From Pseudochrobactrum kiredjianiae (GTDB lineage: Bacteria; Pseudomonadota; Alphaproteobacteria; Rhizobiales; Rhizobiaceae), in contig NZ_JAUCBM010000001.1 of NCBI RefSeq assembly GCF_030362795.1, positions 62,001-126,000 of the forward strand: DNA of 64,000 bases. Reading direction: 5' to 3'. The notes beneath the pieces are model-generated. The model saw only the letters and a program-made list of their open reading frames with translations, was not told where the DNA came from and did not search any database. Every line of letters begins with the position of its first letter. Within the stretch, counting starts at the first letter, position 1. Position numbers and translations under genes: made by a program. This document shows, piece by piece, positions 43,907-54,717 of this stretch.

Positions 43907-44410
43907 TTATTCACCCATCAGTTTATGAATACGGTCAAGATACTTCTTGCCAAAGGCGATGTGCGCCGGATTGATGCCTTTTAACTCATCAACAATCTGA
44001 TCTTCGTCTTCTGCTTCCACCGCGCTCACACTGCTGACCAGCGCAAAATAACCGTAAATATAATCCTGCGCTGTCAGGCCGTGTTTTTCCAGCACGGCTT
44101 TGACTTTTGGTTGCTTGTCGATTCGCGCAGCCAGCGCTTTCGGCGAATGATCACCGGTACCGTCCTCATCATTACCTTCACCAGACATATCGATTGTATT
44201 AAGCTCTGCTTGCGCGGCTTCCATTCGGGTCAGAAATGCCTCATCCAGCGGGAAATTATTCACTTCTGCCGGCACTTCCGGCTTGGCCATTTCCGAAAAA
44301 CTCTGCGCAAATGCCTGATTGTCTGTCAAAGGCAGGCCACTGAGACAAGCTACAGCAAAAAAAGAACCGGCCATAAATGTAAGAGCCGGACGGCGAAACA
44401 GACAAATCAT
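43907..44410 (-). CDS. Secreted hypothetical protein
   Basis: A 167-residue protein of unknown function. It starts MICLFRRPALTFMAG with a hydrophobic signal segment (about 8-30) and a likely cleavage near NQAFAQS. The mature part is helical and acidic, with KVKAVLEKHGLTAQDYIYGY and ending NPAHIAFGKKYLDRIHKLMG. The ORF could extend 63 codons upstream but that stretch overlaps gloB and is not conserved-looking. The start lies 13 bases after gloB, so it is probably transcribed with it. Confidence 0.72.
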   Translation of the reverse strand: MICLFRRPALTFMAGSFFAVACLSGLPLTDNQAFAQSFSEMAKPEVPAEVNNFPLDEAFLTRMEAAQAELNTIDMSGEGNDEDGTGDHSPKALAARIDKQPKVKAVLEKHGLTAQDYIYGYFALVSSVSAVEAEDEDQIVDELKGINPAHIAFGKKYLDRIHKLMGE

Positions 44411-44423
44411 GCTTATACCTTTG

Positions 44424-45188
44424 TCAAAAATGATCTTTGCGTTTACGCAGTTCTGCAAAGATCTGCAATTCACTGGCGTCTTCCATCCCAAGCCGTTTGG
44501 CGATTGCACCGTCATGGGTGCGCAGAAACGGATTGGTAGCCATTTCCAGACCGATACTGGTAGGCAGGGTCGGCAGACCTTCTGCCCGCAGCCGTTCAAT
44601 CTCGCGGCCGCGCTCTTTCAGAGCCGGATTGGTGCCATCCACATCCAGTGCAAAACGCAAATTGCTCAGCGTATATTCATGTCCGCAATAGACTTTCACA
44701 TCCACAGGCAGCAAAGCCAATTTTTGCAGCGATGCATACATATCCGCCGGTGTACCTTCAAACAGACGACCGCAACCAAGCGCGAATAGAGTATCGCCAG
44801 TGAAAACAACCTTTGCCTGCGGCAGATAATAGCTCACCTCTCCGGCCGTATGACCGGGCGTGGCAATCACCTGCACTTCAAAACTGCCGAACTGAAAGGT
44901 GTCACCGTCTTTAACGCCACGATCTGCACCCGGAATTTTCTCCGCGGCAGGTCCTGTGATCATGGCGCCATATGTGCGTTTCAATGCTTCATTGGCATCG
45001 ACATGATCGAAATGATGATGGGTGGTAAAAATATAATCGAGCTTCCAGCCGCGTCGCGCCAAAGCCGAACGGATTGCCAGTTCTTCCGGCGCATCAATCG
45101 ATGCGGTCAGTCCGGTTTCCGGATCATGAATCAACACGCCAAAATTATCTTCACGGCAATAGAACTGTTCAATTTCAAGACGAGCCAT
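44424..45188 (-). CDS. gloB: Hydroxyacylglutathione hydrolase (glyoxalase II)
   Basis: A 254-residue metallo-beta-lactamase-fold enzyme that hydrolyses S-lactoylglutathione. The metal motif THHHFDH is near residues 56-62. The second histidine is in TPGHTAGEVSYYL, the aspartate in FTGDTLFALGCGRLFEG, and the third in YCGHEYTLSNL. The C-terminal glutathione-binding region is complete (NPFLR). Probably cotranscribed with the secreted protein downstream and yciB upstream (14-base gap). Confidence 0.96.
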   Translation of the reverse strand: MARLEIEQFYCREDNFGVLIHDPETGLTASIDAPEELAIRSALARRGWKLDYIFTTHHHFDHVDANEALKRTYGAMITGPAAEKIPGADRGVKDGDTFQFGSFEVQVIATPGHTAGEVSYYLPQAKVVFTGDTLFALGCGRLFEGTPADMYASLQKLALLPVDVKVYCGHEYTLSNLRFALDVDGTNPALKERGREIERLRAEGLPTLPTSIGLEMATNPFLRTHDGAIAKRLGMEDASELQIFAELRKRKDHF

Positions 45189-45202
45189 CGTTCTGCTCCC
45201 GA

Positions 45203-45877
45203 TTATTTTTTATCCGCTGATGCTGCGCTATCTTCACTACCCCAAGGCACCAGAGAATGTTTTTTGATCAATGGCAACTGGAACATTGTAAAGGCAATCG
45301 TCAGCGGCATCACGCCCCAGACTTTAAAGGTAACCCACGCATCGGTGGAAAAGTTCCGCCACACAACCTCATTGATCACTGCCAGCACAAAGAAGAACAG
45401 CCCCCAGCGCAATGTCAGCTTGCGCCAGCCTTCCGCATCCAGTTTGAAAGCCTGATCAAAGACATAGCCGAGAAGCGCTTTACCGAACAACAAACCACCA
45501 AGCAAAATCGCTCCGAACAGGCTGTTAACGATGGTTGGTTTCATTTTTATGAAAGTATCATTGTGCAGCCACAGGGTCAGCGCACCAAAGACCAGCACAA
45601 CAATGCCTGAAACCAGCGGCATGATCGGCAGGCTGCGTGTCATGATCCACGAGACAACCAGCGCAATCACAGTAGCCGCCATAAACAAGGCTGTCGCGAT
45701 GAAAATCGGCTGACCGATCTGTGCCAGTACCGGAAAGCGCTCAACCAACCACTCACCACGGGAGTTGGCGAAGAAGAAGATCAGCAATGGCCCCAGTTCC
45801 AGAGCCAGCTTTAGCAGCGGCGGAACATCTTTGCGTTTCGGATCGGAAGGATCACGTTCAAAAATCTGATCGTTCAT
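45203..45877 (-). CDS. yciB: Inner-membrane septation-type protein YciB (IspZ family)
   Basis: A 224-residue protein with about six membrane spans. [20 protein letters not shown], the [22 protein letters not shown] region (WxxFxxxxxxxNExxWRN) and WVTFKVWGV match the YciB/IspZ (IspA septation) family. Members influence division and envelope shape by an unclear mechanism. The ATG overlaps the ftsY stop by four bases (ATGA), so the two are coupled. Confidence 0.93.
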   Translation of the reverse strand: MNDQIFERDPSDPKRKDVPPLLKLALELGPLLIFFFANSRGEWLVERFPVLAQIGQPIFIATALFMAATVIALVVSWIMTRSLPIMPLVSGIVVLVFGALTLWLHNDTFIKMKPTIVNSLFGAILLGGLLFGKALLGYVFDQAFKLDAEGWRKLTLRWGLFFFVLAVINEVVWRNFSTDAWVTFKVWGVMPLTIAFTMFQLPLIKKHSLVPWGSEDSAASADKK

Positions 45878-47298
45878 CGTGCCTCTCCCGCAATTGCTCC
45901 GGCAAAATCTTGCGCCGTAAACGGCTCAAGATCATCAATCTGTTCACCGACACCAATAAAATAGACCGGCAATTTATGTTTGGCGGCAATCGCCACCAGA
46001 ATACCGCCACGGGCAGAACCATCGAGCTTGGTCATCACCAAGCCATTCACACCAGCAATATTCTTGAAAATCTCTACCTGATTAAGCGCATTCTGACCGG
46101 TGGTAGCATCCAGCGTCTGTAACACCGTATGCGGTGCTTCCGGATCATGCTTACCAAGTACACGCACGATCTTAGCCAGCTCTTCCATCAGCTCGGCCTT
46201 GTTTTGCAAACGCCCTGCCGTATCAATAATCAGCACATCGCTGCCGGCATCTTTGGCCTGTTGCCATGCATCAAAGGCAAGCCCCGCAGCATCAGCACCA
46301 AGTTTGGAAGACACCACCGGTGAACCGGTACGCTCACCCCAGATATGCAATTGTTCAATCGCCGCGGCACGGAATGTATCACCGGCTGCCAGCATCACTT
46401 TCAGACCGCCTGCGGTGAGCTTGGCCGCGAGCTTACCGATTGTTGTCGTCTTCCCTGTGCCGTTCACGCCAACCACAAGAATGACATGTGGTTTATGGGA
46501 CAGGTCGAGCTCAAGGGGTTTTGCCACCGGCACCAAAACTTTTTCGATTTCAGAGCGCATAATGCTGCGGACTTCATCCGTCGAAATATCTTTGCCATAG
46601 CGGCCGGATGACAGGCTATCTGTGATGCGCATCGCTGTTTCCAGACCAAGGTCGGCCTGAATCAACACATCTTCCAATTCCTGCAACGTATCTTCATCCA
46701 GCTTACGCTTGGTGAAAATACCGCCGATCGAATCACCAAGCTGTTGTGACGAACGCGACAGGCCGCTGCGTAACCGCTCGAACCATGACAATTTTTTTTC
46801 CGGTTCCGCTTCAACAACAACCGGCTCCTGCTTTGCTTCAACCGCTTTGCTGACAGTCACCTTCACCGGTTTGGGCGCAGGCACCACATCCGCATCAGTG
46901 AATTTTGGTTCGGTCTCAGGAAAAGACGGTGTCAGTTCAACAGTTGCCGGATCAGCCACCACCGGCTGTGACAACAGCTCTTCAATTTTTTCAAGAACCG
47001 TTTCATGAGGCAGCTCTTCCGCCTGCAGCTTTTCCTCAGCAACAGGCTCATCAAGCTCATCAGTTTCAGGCGTATCATAAACCGGTTTCAGTTCTATGGT
47101 CGCCGGATCAGCGATCAATGGCTGAGAAAGCAATTCCTCAACCTGATGAAGCACGCTCTCATGCGGCGGCTCAACAGGAGAATGCGCTTCTTCTGCGCCC
47201 TGTTCCGCTAAAGGTGACAGAGTTTCCTCAGACGGCGCGGAAGAGGCCTCCTCCTTTTTGCCGAAAGAAAAAATCTTTTTAATAAAACCCATAGCCAT
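45874..47298 (-). CDS. ftsY: Signal recognition particle receptor FtsY
   Basis: A 474-residue SRP receptor GTPase. The N-terminal acidic A region (about 1-160) contains a 52-residue tandem repeat (see findings). The N domain (about 165-260) precedes the G domain with G1 [15 protein letters not shown] (about 275), the DTFRAAA insertion, [12 protein letters not shown] and [10 protein letters not shown]. The ATG at 47298 ([15 protein letters not shown]) gives the usual membrane-binding basic start; the internal ATG at 47292 is possible. An ORF start at 47370 would overlap mtaB. Confidence 0.96.
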   Translation of the reverse strand: MAMGFIKKIFSFGKKEEASSAPSEETLSPLAEQGAEEAHSPVEPPHESVLHQVEELLSQPLIADPATIELKPVYDTPETDELDEPVAEEKLQAEELPHETVLEKIEELLSQPVVADPATVELTPSFPETEPKFTDADVVPAPKPVKVTVSKAVEAKQEPVVVEAEPEKKLSWFERLRSGLSRSSQQLGDSIGGIFTKRKLDEDTLQELEDVLIQADLGLETAMRITDSLSSGRYGKDISTDEVRSIMRSEIEKVLVPVAKPLELDLSHKPHVILVVGVNGTGKTTTIGKLAAKLTAGGLKVMLAAGDTFRAAAIEQLHIWGERTGSPVVSSKLGADAAGLAFDAWQQAKDAGSDVLIIDTAGRLQNKAELMEELAKIVRVLGKHDPEAPHTVLQTLDATTGQNALNQVEIFKNIAGVNGLVMTKLDGSARGGILVAIAAKHKLPVYFIGVGEQIDDLEPFTAQDFAGAIAGEAR

Positions 47299-47329
47299 GA
47301 ATACAGCGCTTCTTATTTTCGAATGATAA

Positions 47330-48610
47330 TTAGATATTTTGCGGAACAGCCAACAGCTTGTCACCATCATGACCGGAGATCACGCGGCTGACAATCTGTC
47401 CTGCGGTCAGCTCTGTCGTATCCAGTCCTGTCAGCGTAAAGCCTTCTGTGCGACCAAGCCCATCCCGCTCCACCAGAATATTCTGTACAGTGCCTTTGAG
47501 ACTTTCCAGATGCAAGCGATAAGCCGCATCACCAGCTACACGCAGACGCGCTGCACGTTCCTTGATCACTTCACGACGCAATTGCGGCATGCGCGCGGCA
47601 GGTGTGCCCTCGCGCGGACTATAAGGGAAAACATGCAAATGGCTGAGGCCGCATTCTTCGACAATACGGATAGAGTTCTGGAACATCTCTTCCGTCTCGG
47701 TCGGGAAACCGGCGATGATATCCGCACCAAATACGGCATCAGGTCGTAATTTACGCACATCCTCGCAGAAGCGGATTGAATCATCACGCAAATGGCGGCG
47801 TTTCATCCGCTTGAGGATCATATTATCCCCTGACTGTAGTGACAAGTGCAGATGCGGCATCAGGCGTTTTTCATTGGCCAGCGCTTCCATCAGGTCTTCA
47901 TCTGCCTCGATTGAGTCGATAGAAGACAAACGCAGGCGCTGCAAATCCGGCACCTGAGACAAAACAGTTTTCACCAATTTACCAAGGCGCAAATTTCCCG
48001 GCAAATCAGGTCCGTAGGAAGTCATATCCACGCCGGTCAGCACCACTTCCGCATAGCCGTTACTGACCAGTCGTTTGACTTGGCTCACCACGCCGCCCAT
48101 CGGGACAGAGCGGGAATTACCACGGCCATAAGGAATGATGCAGAAAGTACAGCGATGGTCACAACCATTCTGCACCTGTACAAAAGCACGGGCGCGGCCT
48201 TCAATGGCATCCACCATATGGCTGGCGGTTTCGCGCACTTCCATAATGTCGTTGACGCGAACCTTCTCAAACTGGTTCACACCAAAGTCCGGCAACATGC
48301 GGTAGGAATTGGATTTCAGTTTTTCTTCATTGCCGAGTACGAGATCAACTTCATCCATCGCGGCAAAATCATCAGCGCCGGTCTGCGCCGCACAACCGGT
48401 GACGATAATACGGGCCTCCGGATTATCCCGTCGTGCTTTACGGATCGCCTGGCGTGCCTGGCGCACCGCTTCCGCTGTGACTGCACACGTGTTGAAAATA
48501 ATCGCGCCGTTTTCCAATGTGCCGAGACCGGCCTCATCAGCTTCGCGTTTCATCACTTCGGATTCATAGGTATTCAGCCGGCAGCCGAATGTTACAACCT
48601 CAACCGCCAT
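47330..48610 (-). CDS. mtaB: tRNA threonylcarbamoyladenosine methylthiotransferase
   Basis: A 426-residue radical-SAM enzyme that converts t6A37 to ms2t6A37, acting after TsaD. The N-terminal UPF0004 cluster cysteines are in TFGCRLN, FNTCAV and VTGCAAQ. The radical-SAM motif is CDHRCTFC, and the C-terminal TRAM domain is short. TFGCRLNTYES and GCAAQTGAD are MtaB rather than MiaB features. The start at 48610 lies 2 bases after the dapF stop; the gene ends 31 bases before ftsY. Confidence 0.94.
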   Translation of the reverse strand: MAVEVVTFGCRLNTYESEVMKREADEAGLGTLENGAIIFNTCAVTAEAVRQARQAIRKARRDNPEARIIVTGCAAQTGADDFAAMDEVDLVLGNEEKLKSNSYRMLPDFGVNQFEKVRVNDIMEVRETASHMVDAIEGRARAFVQVQNGCDHRCTFCIIPYGRGNSRSVPMGGVVSQVKRLVSNGYAEVVLTGVDMTSYGPDLPGNLRLGKLVKTVLSQVPDLQRLRLSSIDSIEADEDLMEALANEKRLMPHLHLSLQSGDNMILKRMKRRHLRDDSIRFCEDVRKLRPDAVFGADIIAGFPTETEEMFQNSIRIVEECGLSHLHVFPYSPREGTPAARMPQLRREVIKERAARLRVAGDAAYRLHLESLKGTVQNILVERDGLGRTEGFTLTGLDTTELTAGQIVSRVISGHDGDKLLAVPQNI

Positions 48611-48612
48611 AA

Positions 48613-49509
48613 TCAGGCACCTTCCGCTGTTGTGTCTTTTGCCCAAAGACCTGTTGCCGGATCAAACTGCCCCGAAAACTCCCATTCAGCCGGTCCTGTC
48701 ATTAAAACATGATCATCATCGCGCCAAATGATCTGCAATGGCCCGCCCGGAACAATGACTTTTACATTGCGCCCTGTACGGCGTGTGCGTGCTGCCGATA
48801 CACCGGCGGCGCAGGCAGCAGAGCCGCAAGCACGCGTCAACCCGACACCACGCTCCCAGGTGCGGATTGTCAGCTCATCTTGTGCCGTGACCTGCGCGAT
48901 AGAAATATTTGCTTTTTCCGGAAACATCGGATGATTTTCCAGCAATGGCCCAAACTTATCCAGCTCATAGGACCAGACATCCTGATCCACCCAGAAAATC
49001 GCATGGGGATTGCCCATCGACGCCACAGACGGCGAATGCAGTACCGGTGCATCAATCGGCCCAACCTGCAATTCAATCATGCGGGTATCACGAAACTCTT
49101 CTGCCAGCGGGATCGCCTGCCATTCGAAATGCGGCTTGCCCATATCCACACGAATCTGTCCGTCCGGCAATTCCTCTGCCAGTAACAAACCGGCCAGCGT
49201 TTCAAAAGTGAATTGCGATTTTCCGGTTTCCGCTGCCAGCGCCTGCACCACGCAGCGAGTGCCATTGCCACAAGCCTGTGCTTCACTGCCGTCACAATTG
49301 ATAATGCGGATATAATAATCTGTGCCCGCAGTTTTCGGATCATGGATCGCCATAATCTGATCGAAACCGGTCTCATTGTGACTATTCAATGCGCGAGCGG
49401 CATCAGGCGTAATCCGGTCATTCCGGCCACGCATATCCGCCACAATAATTTTATTGCCAAGACCATTCATTTTGGCAAAAGCTGCATTGACTGACATAGC
49501 TACAGACAT
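48613..49509 (-). CDS. dapF: Diaminopimelate epimerase
   Basis: A 298-residue racemase that makes meso-diaminopimelate for lysine and peptidoglycan. Two catalytic cysteines are visible in [10 protein letters not shown] and TRACGSAAC, with [13 protein letters not shown] at the N-terminus and GNPHAIFWV. The start at 49509 or an internal ATG four codons later cannot be separated. Leads the dapF-mtaB-ftsY-yciB run. In relatives ffh follows upstream; here that place is taken by a repeat-bearing gap and omp19. Confidence 0.96.
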   Translation of the reverse strand: MSVAMSVNAAFAKMNGLGNKIIVADMRGRNDRITPDAARALNSHNETGFDQIMAIHDPKTAGTDYYIRIINCDGSEAQACGNGTRCVVQALAAETGKSQFTFETLAGLLLAEELPDGQIRVDMGKPHFEWQAIPLAEEFRDTRMIELQVGPIDAPVLHSPSVASMGNPHAIFWVDQDVWSYELDKFGPLLENHPMFPEKANISIAQVTAQDELTIRTWERGVGLTRACGSAACAAGVSAARTRRTGRNVKVIVPGGPLQIIWRDDDHVLMTGPAEWEFSGQFDPATGLWAKDTTAEGA

Positions 49510-50136
49510 AATTTCACAATTTAAAACCGCCGGATCAAAACATAAAGACTGCCTGAACCGGCATAAGACGACAAATGACGTTTATTCCGGATGATTTGCC
49601 TTAAACCACGGCCATAAGACTGTGAAGCAGTTTCCGGACAGGATACAGGTTCTATATGGCGGAACTTGTCTCAAATTGCCAGATATGCCGGACGGATTCA
49701 AAAAGCCGCGATACATTTTTGTCTCCAAAACCGGTTTTGAAGCCAGATCAAGCCTTGGCCGCAAGGCAAAATATGTTTATCCTTTAATATATAACCTGCT
49801 TATAGCATTTCCAGCAAAAGTGCGAAGCAGTTTTGGCAATGGATAATGCGCAAAAACAAACAGTTACAGCGGTTCCAACAATTCAGTCTTTACTGGAACC
49901 GCTGTAAACGGCATATCTGGCCATATTATTTCCGCCTGACTATGATGATGTCACAAGCGTAAAATAAAGGACGGAAGCCAGAAATTTGCACTATCCTGCT
50001 CATTTCCCATTTGTTCAATAATTCCTTTTGAATCCAAAATGGTCTAAACTGCGCCGAATTGTGCTTCAATATTGACCTGAAGACGGAACTGTTTCACTGA
50101 TTCCCGTCACAAACCACCATAATCAAGGAGATGGGT
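49510..50136. other. 627-base gap between dapF and omp19
   Basis: Divergent promoter region without a convincing gene. It contains repeat element C2 (49800-49907). A 74-codon frame at 49622-49846 has no ribosome site and runs into the repeat, so it is not called. No SRP RNA or tRNA pattern was found. Confidence 0.65.
49800..49907. repeat. RIME-type palindromic element C2
   Basis: 108 bp, the same element as 14411-14519: TTATAGCATTT...AAAAGTGCGAAGCAGTTTTGG...ATAATGCGCAAAAACAAA, then the hairpin TTACAGCGGTTCCA / TGGAACCGCTGTAA. Confidence 0.85.
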
Positions 50137-50682
50137 ATGGGAGTTTCTAAGATTGGCCTGCTCGGACTTGCAGCTGCCACTATTCTCGCAGGCTGCCAGA
50201 GTTCGCGCTTTGACAATATGGCCAGTAACACTCCCCCGCAGGCTCAGCGCCCTGCTCCTTTGCGTCCTGCACCGACGACATCGATTCAGTCCGGCTCGCT
50301 GAGTGATGTGAATGCATCGCAGTTTCCGGCAAATCCGAATGATATGAATACGCAGCCGCAGGGCAATACGCAGGTTGCCAGCCTGCCACCTGCGACTTCC
50401 GTCGAGCTGACACCGGGCAAAGTTGCCGGTGTATGGAATGCTTCACTTGCCGGTCAGAGCTGTAAAGTTGCGACACCGCAGACCAAATTCGGTCAGGGCT
50501 ATCGCGCCGGTCCGCTGCGTTGCCCGGGTGAACTTGCCAACCTGTCCTCATGGTCGGTCAACGGCAAACAGCTGGTTCTCTATGATGCAAATGGCGGCAC
50601 AGTTGCTTCGCTTTATTCGTCTGCTGACGGACGTTTTGACGGTCAGACATCCGGCGGCCAGCCGATCAGCCTGTCCCGCTAA
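50137..50682 (+). CDS. omp19: Outer-membrane lipoprotein Omp19 (protease-inhibitor family I38)
   Basis: A 181-residue lipoprotein. The lipobox ILAGC ends the signal peptide, so the lipidated cysteine is near residue 20. A Pro/Gln-rich spacer (about 25-90) follows, then the AprI/Inh beta-barrel: GVWNASLAGQSCKVATPQTK, GYRAGPLRCPGELA and VLYDANGGTVASLYSS. It is very close to Brucella Omp19 (U-Omp19), known to inhibit host proteases and act as an immune stimulant. The second ATG at 50137 is chosen because AAGGAG ends directly before the first one at 50131. Strong terminator downstream. Confidence 0.93.
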   Translation: MGVSKIGLLGLAAATILAGCQSSRFDNMASNTPPQAQRPAPLRPAPTTSIQSGSLSDVNASQFPANPNDMNTQPQGNTQVASLPPATSVELTPGKVAGVWNASLAGQSCKVATPQTKFGQGYRAGPLRCPGELANLSSWSVNGKQLVLYDANGGTVASLYSSADGRFDGQTSGGQPISLSR

Positions 50683-50706
50683 GATTTGCTAACAGTTTGA
50701 ACTCAT

Positions 50707-50738
50707 AAAAGCTGCAGACACAATCTGCGGCTTTTCAT
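50707..50738 (+). terminator. Intrinsic terminator of omp19
   Basis: A 12-bp stem with one G-U pair, AAAAGCTGCAGA / TCTGCGGCTTTT, loop CACAA, then TTTTC, 25 bases after the stop. Confidence 0.88.
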
Positions 50739-50777
50739 TTATAAAACAGCGCCTGAATGAGCCCGAATGAGGTTGTC

Positions 50778-51962
50778 ATGTCTTTCAATGAAACGCTGAA
50801 AGCCTATCCGTCCGTATCAGAACGCTACGACTCTCTGGCTGCTGCCGGTGATATTGAAGCTGATCCGCAGCAGCAAATTCTTGCAAAACGCTTTGATGCT
50901 TTGATTGAAGCCATTTGTAGCAAACGCCTTTCGCGCAAATCCAGTGCATTGGGCTGGTTGTTCGGCAAGTCCAAAAAAGTGGCTGAGCCGATCAAAGGCT
51001 TATATATTCATGGTAAAGTCGGTCGCGGCAAAACCATGCTGATGGATATGTTTTTTGAATTGCTGCCGGTTGAGCGTAAACGCCGTGCGCATTTCAATGA
51101 TTTCATGGCTGATGTGCATGATCGTATCAATGCACATCGCCAAGCCCTGAAACGTGGTGAAACCAAACAGGAAGACCCGATCCCGCCCGTGGCGGAAGCA
51201 TTGGCACAGCAGGCATGGGTGCTGTGTTTCGACGAATTCACCGTAACTGATATTGCTGATGCAATGATCCTGTCCCGCCTGTTCTCTGCGCTTTTCGAAC
51301 GCGGTGTTGTGCTGATCGCTACCTCCAATGTCGCACCGGATAATCTCTATCCGAACGGTCTCAACCGCCAGCTGTTCATGCCTTTTGTCAGCATACTCAA
51401 AACCCGCGTCGATGTGATCAATCTGGATTCAAGAACCGATTATCGTCTTGAAAAGCTCGACCGCCAGCCGGTCTATCTCACGCCTCTTGGCGCTGAGAGT
51501 GATGCTAAGATGGATGAAACCTGGAAAATTTTGACTGAAGGCCGCAGGGAAACACCGGTTACGATTGATTTCCGTGGCCGTCAAATCGTTCTGAACCGGA
51601 CTGTCGGCGATGCTGTCCGTGTTACCTTTGAAGAACTCTGCGCCAAACCGCTGGCTGCTGCCGATTATCTGGCAATCATGGCGCGTTTCCGCACCATGTT
51701 TATTGACCATGTGCCTGCACTTGATTTGAGTCGCCGCAATGAGGCCAAACGTTTCATCCTGCTGGTCGATACACTTTATGATCATCGTGCCCGCGTGGTG
51801 ATCAGTGCCGCAGCCTCTCCCGATAAGCTCTATATCGCCTCAAGCGGTACAGAAGCTTTTGAATTTGACCGCACCGCATCGCGCCTTTTCGAGATGCAAA
51901 GTGCCGAATATCTGGAAGCATTTGAGACAAATGAGTCAGGTGCAGTGCGGATAACCGCGTGA
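50778..51962 (+). CDS. zapE: Cell division protein ZapE (AFG1-like ATPase)
   Basis: A 394-residue AAA-type ATPase. GLYIHGKVGRGKTMLMDMFF holds Walker A (near residue 80), FNDFMADVHDRI and the Walker B CFDEFTVTDIADAMIL follow, then LFERGVVLIATSNVAPDNLY. Bacterial ZapE acts at the division ring under stress; mitochondrial AFG1 relatives handle membrane proteins. The ATG at 50778 has GAGG nine bases upstream; an ATG seven codons earlier is less likely. It precedes the TCA operon by 438 bases. Confidence 0.93.
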   Translation: MSFNETLKAYPSVSERYDSLAAAGDIEADPQQQILAKRFDALIEAICSKRLSRKSSALGWLFGKSKKVAEPIKGLYIHGKVGRGKTMLMDMFFELLPVERKRRAHFNDFMADVHDRINAHRQALKRGETKQEDPIPPVAEALAQQAWVLCFDEFTVTDIADAMILSRLFSALFERGVVLIATSNVAPDNLYPNGLNRQLFMPFVSILKTRVDVINLDSRTDYRLEKLDRQPVYLTPLGAESDAKMDETWKILTEGRRETPVTIDFRGRQIVLNRTVGDAVRVTFEELCAKPLAAADYLAIMARFRTMFIDHVPALDLSRRNEAKRFILLVDTLYDHRARVVISAAASPDKLYIASSGTEAFEFDRTASRLFEMQSAEYLEAFETNESGAVRITA

Positions 51963-52039
51963 AGAACGAGCTAAACAGGCCATATATTCCTGTTGTCACT
52001 ATTTTGTGACGATCATAGCCTAATTTATGTCGATTAGAG

Positions 52040-52063
52040 GAATCATAAGAGCTCTTATGATTC
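52040..52063. promoter_or_regulatory. 24-bp perfect palindrome upstream of mdh
   Basis: GAATCATAAGAG/CTCTTATGATTC, a continuous palindrome with no loop bases. It lacks a U-run, so it fits a protein-binding site better than a terminator. Confidence 0.55.
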
Positions 52064-52211
52064 AGCAAATAAGCATTCCGCAATCAGGCTGACTGTAAGC
52101 CGTTCTGAATAAACAAAAATTAGCTGTAAGCGGACAAATTTCAGGGACAATTCCTCTTCTTGATTTCACCAGATGAAACAGGAGAAAAATTCGGCTTTTG
52201 TCAAAAATGAT

Positions 52212-52225
52212 TTACGTTTACGTAA
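52212..52225. promoter_or_regulatory. TTACGT-TT-ACGTAA palindrome upstream of mdh
   Basis: Six-base arms around two bases, 175 bases before the mdh start, in AT-rich sequence. Possible operator; the protein is unknown. Confidence 0.4.
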
Positions 52226-52382
52226 GAACTTATTTAGCTAAACGATTGAAATAATTAAATACAAATTTATTAGTTGAGTTATTTTGAAAACGGGCATATC
52301 GACCATACAGCGTAATGGCCTCTGCGGGCATAACTGAACGGAAAGCTCAAGCAGAGGTTAAGCTGTTTTAGTTAGATTTTAG

Positions 52383-53363
<981 letters not shown>

Positions 53364-53393
53364 GCACCCGTAATTTAAAGTTCTGGGATGTAT

Positions 53394-53421
53394 CGGGGCG
53401 CTTTTCCCAAAAGTGGCCCCG
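53394..53421 (+). other. Hairpin between mdh and sucC
   Basis: CGGGGC-g-CTTTT / AAAAG-tg-GCCCCG with a CCC loop, 30 bases after mdh. It has no U-run and is likely an mRNA stabiliser or partial terminator that sets the mdh:suc ratio. Confidence 0.6.
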
Positions 53422-53517
53422 AACTGCTCTCTGGAACTTCATATAAAAATCACGAAACCTGTCTATCAACGCAAGTTGAAACCACAGTTTTCAGGGCGCC
53501 TTACAAAGGACAACCAG

Positions 53518-54714
53518 ATGAACATTCATGAATATCAGGCCAAGCGCCTGCTCCACTCCTACGGCGCACCGATTGCCAATGGCGTGGCTGTATACTCCGC
53601 TGAACAGGCTGAAGAATGGGCAAAGACCCTTCCTGGCCCGCTTTATGTGGTCAAGAGCCAGATCCACGCCGGTGGCCGCGGTAAAGGTAAGTTCAAAGAA
53701 CTGCCTGCTGAAGCTAAAGGTGGCGTACGTCTTGCCAAATCCATCGAAGAAGTTGTTGCCAACGTTAAAGAAATGCTCGGCAACACTCTGGTGACCAAGC
53801 AGACCGGCCCTGCCGGCAAGCAGGTTAACCGTCTTTACATCGAAGATGGTGCGGATATTGACCGTGAGTTGTATCTCTCCCTGCTGATCGACCGTACCAA
53901 CGGCCGTCCGGCTTTCGTTGTCTCCACCGAAGGCGGTATGGACATTGAAGCTGTTGCGGAAGAAACACCGGAAAAGATCATCAATGTTGCAATCGATCCT
54001 GCCAAAGGCGTGACCGATGAAGACAATGCAAAGCTCGCAGACGCGCTGAAGCTCGAAGGCGAAGCCCGTGCAGATGCAATTGCGCTGTTCCCGGTTCTCT
54101 ACAAAGCTTTTGTTGAAAAAGACATGAGCCTGCTGGAAATCAACCCGCTGATCGTCATGACCAATGGTCGCGTACGCGTGCTGGATGCCAAAGTATCCTT
54201 CGACGGCAATGCTCTGTTCCGTCATCCTGACATTCAGGAACTGCGCGATCTGTCCGAAGAAGACGAAAAAGAAATCGAAGCTTCCAAGCATGATCTGGCT
54301 TATGTTGCCCTCGAAGGTAATATCGGCTGCATGGTCAATGGTGCCGGTCTTGCTATGGCAACCATGGACATCATCAAGCTTTACGGCGCAGAACCGGCAA
54401 ACTTCCTCGATGTTGGCGGCGGCGCTACCAAAGAAAAAGTAACAGCTGCATTCAAGATCATCACTGCTGATCCGGCTGTTGAAGGTATCCTCGTGAACAT
54501 CTTCGGCGGCATCATGAAATGCGATGTTATCGCTGAAGGCGTGATCGCAGCTGTTAAAGAAGTTGGCCTTAAAGTTCCTCTGGTGGTTCGTCTCGAAGGC
54601 ACCAATGTTGAGCTTGGCAAGAAAATCATCAACGAGAGCGGCCTGAATGTTATTTCAGCTGACGATCTCGACGATGCAGCGCAGAAAATCGTTGCTGCAG
54701 TGAAGGGAAATTGA
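53518..54714 (+). CDS. sucC: Succinyl-CoA synthetase beta subunit
   Basis: A 398-residue ATP-grasp subunit. [19 protein letters not shown] is the standard start, placed at 53518; a longer frame from 53413 lacks family similarity. [17 protein letters not shown], the nucleotide-binding and metal residues in LEINPLIVM, and [13 protein letters not shown] at the C-terminus. It ends 3 bases before sucD, whose ribosome site AAGGGA lies inside the end of sucC. Confidence 0.98.
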   Translation: MNIHEYQAKRLLHSYGAPIANGVAVYSAEQAEEWAKTLPGPLYVVKSQIHAGGRGKGKFKELPAEAKGGVRLAKSIEEVVANVKEMLGNTLVTKQTGPAGKQVNRLYIEDGADIDRELYLSLLIDRTNGRPAFVVSTEGGMDIEAVAEETPEKIINVAIDPAKGVTDEDNAKLADALKLEGEARADAIALFPVLYKAFVEKDMSLLEINPLIVMTNGRVRVLDAKVSFDGNALFRHPDIQELRDLSEEDEKEIEASKHDLAYVALEGNIGCMVNGAGLAMATMDIIKLYGAEPANFLDVGGGATKEKVTAAFKIITADPAVEGILVNIFGGIMKCDVIAEGVIAAVKEVGLKVPLVVRLEGTNVELGKKIINESGLNVISADDLDDAAQKIVAAVKGN

Positions 54715-54717
54715 TCC

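Noticed and set aside
43786-43974. Frame beginning MAIELLQGVMRQ after the DUF3108 gene
   Set aside because: Crosses several hairpins and overlaps the secreted-protein gene on the other strand; no ribosome site or homologue I recognise.
49622-49846. 74-codon frame in the dapF-omp19 gap
   Set aside because: No ribosome site, and the end runs into repeat element C2; composition not protein-like.
49510-50136. SRP RNA or tRNA gene in the gap near ftsY/dapF
   Set aside because: No GGAAG-type SRP loop and no T-loop/acceptor pairing found.
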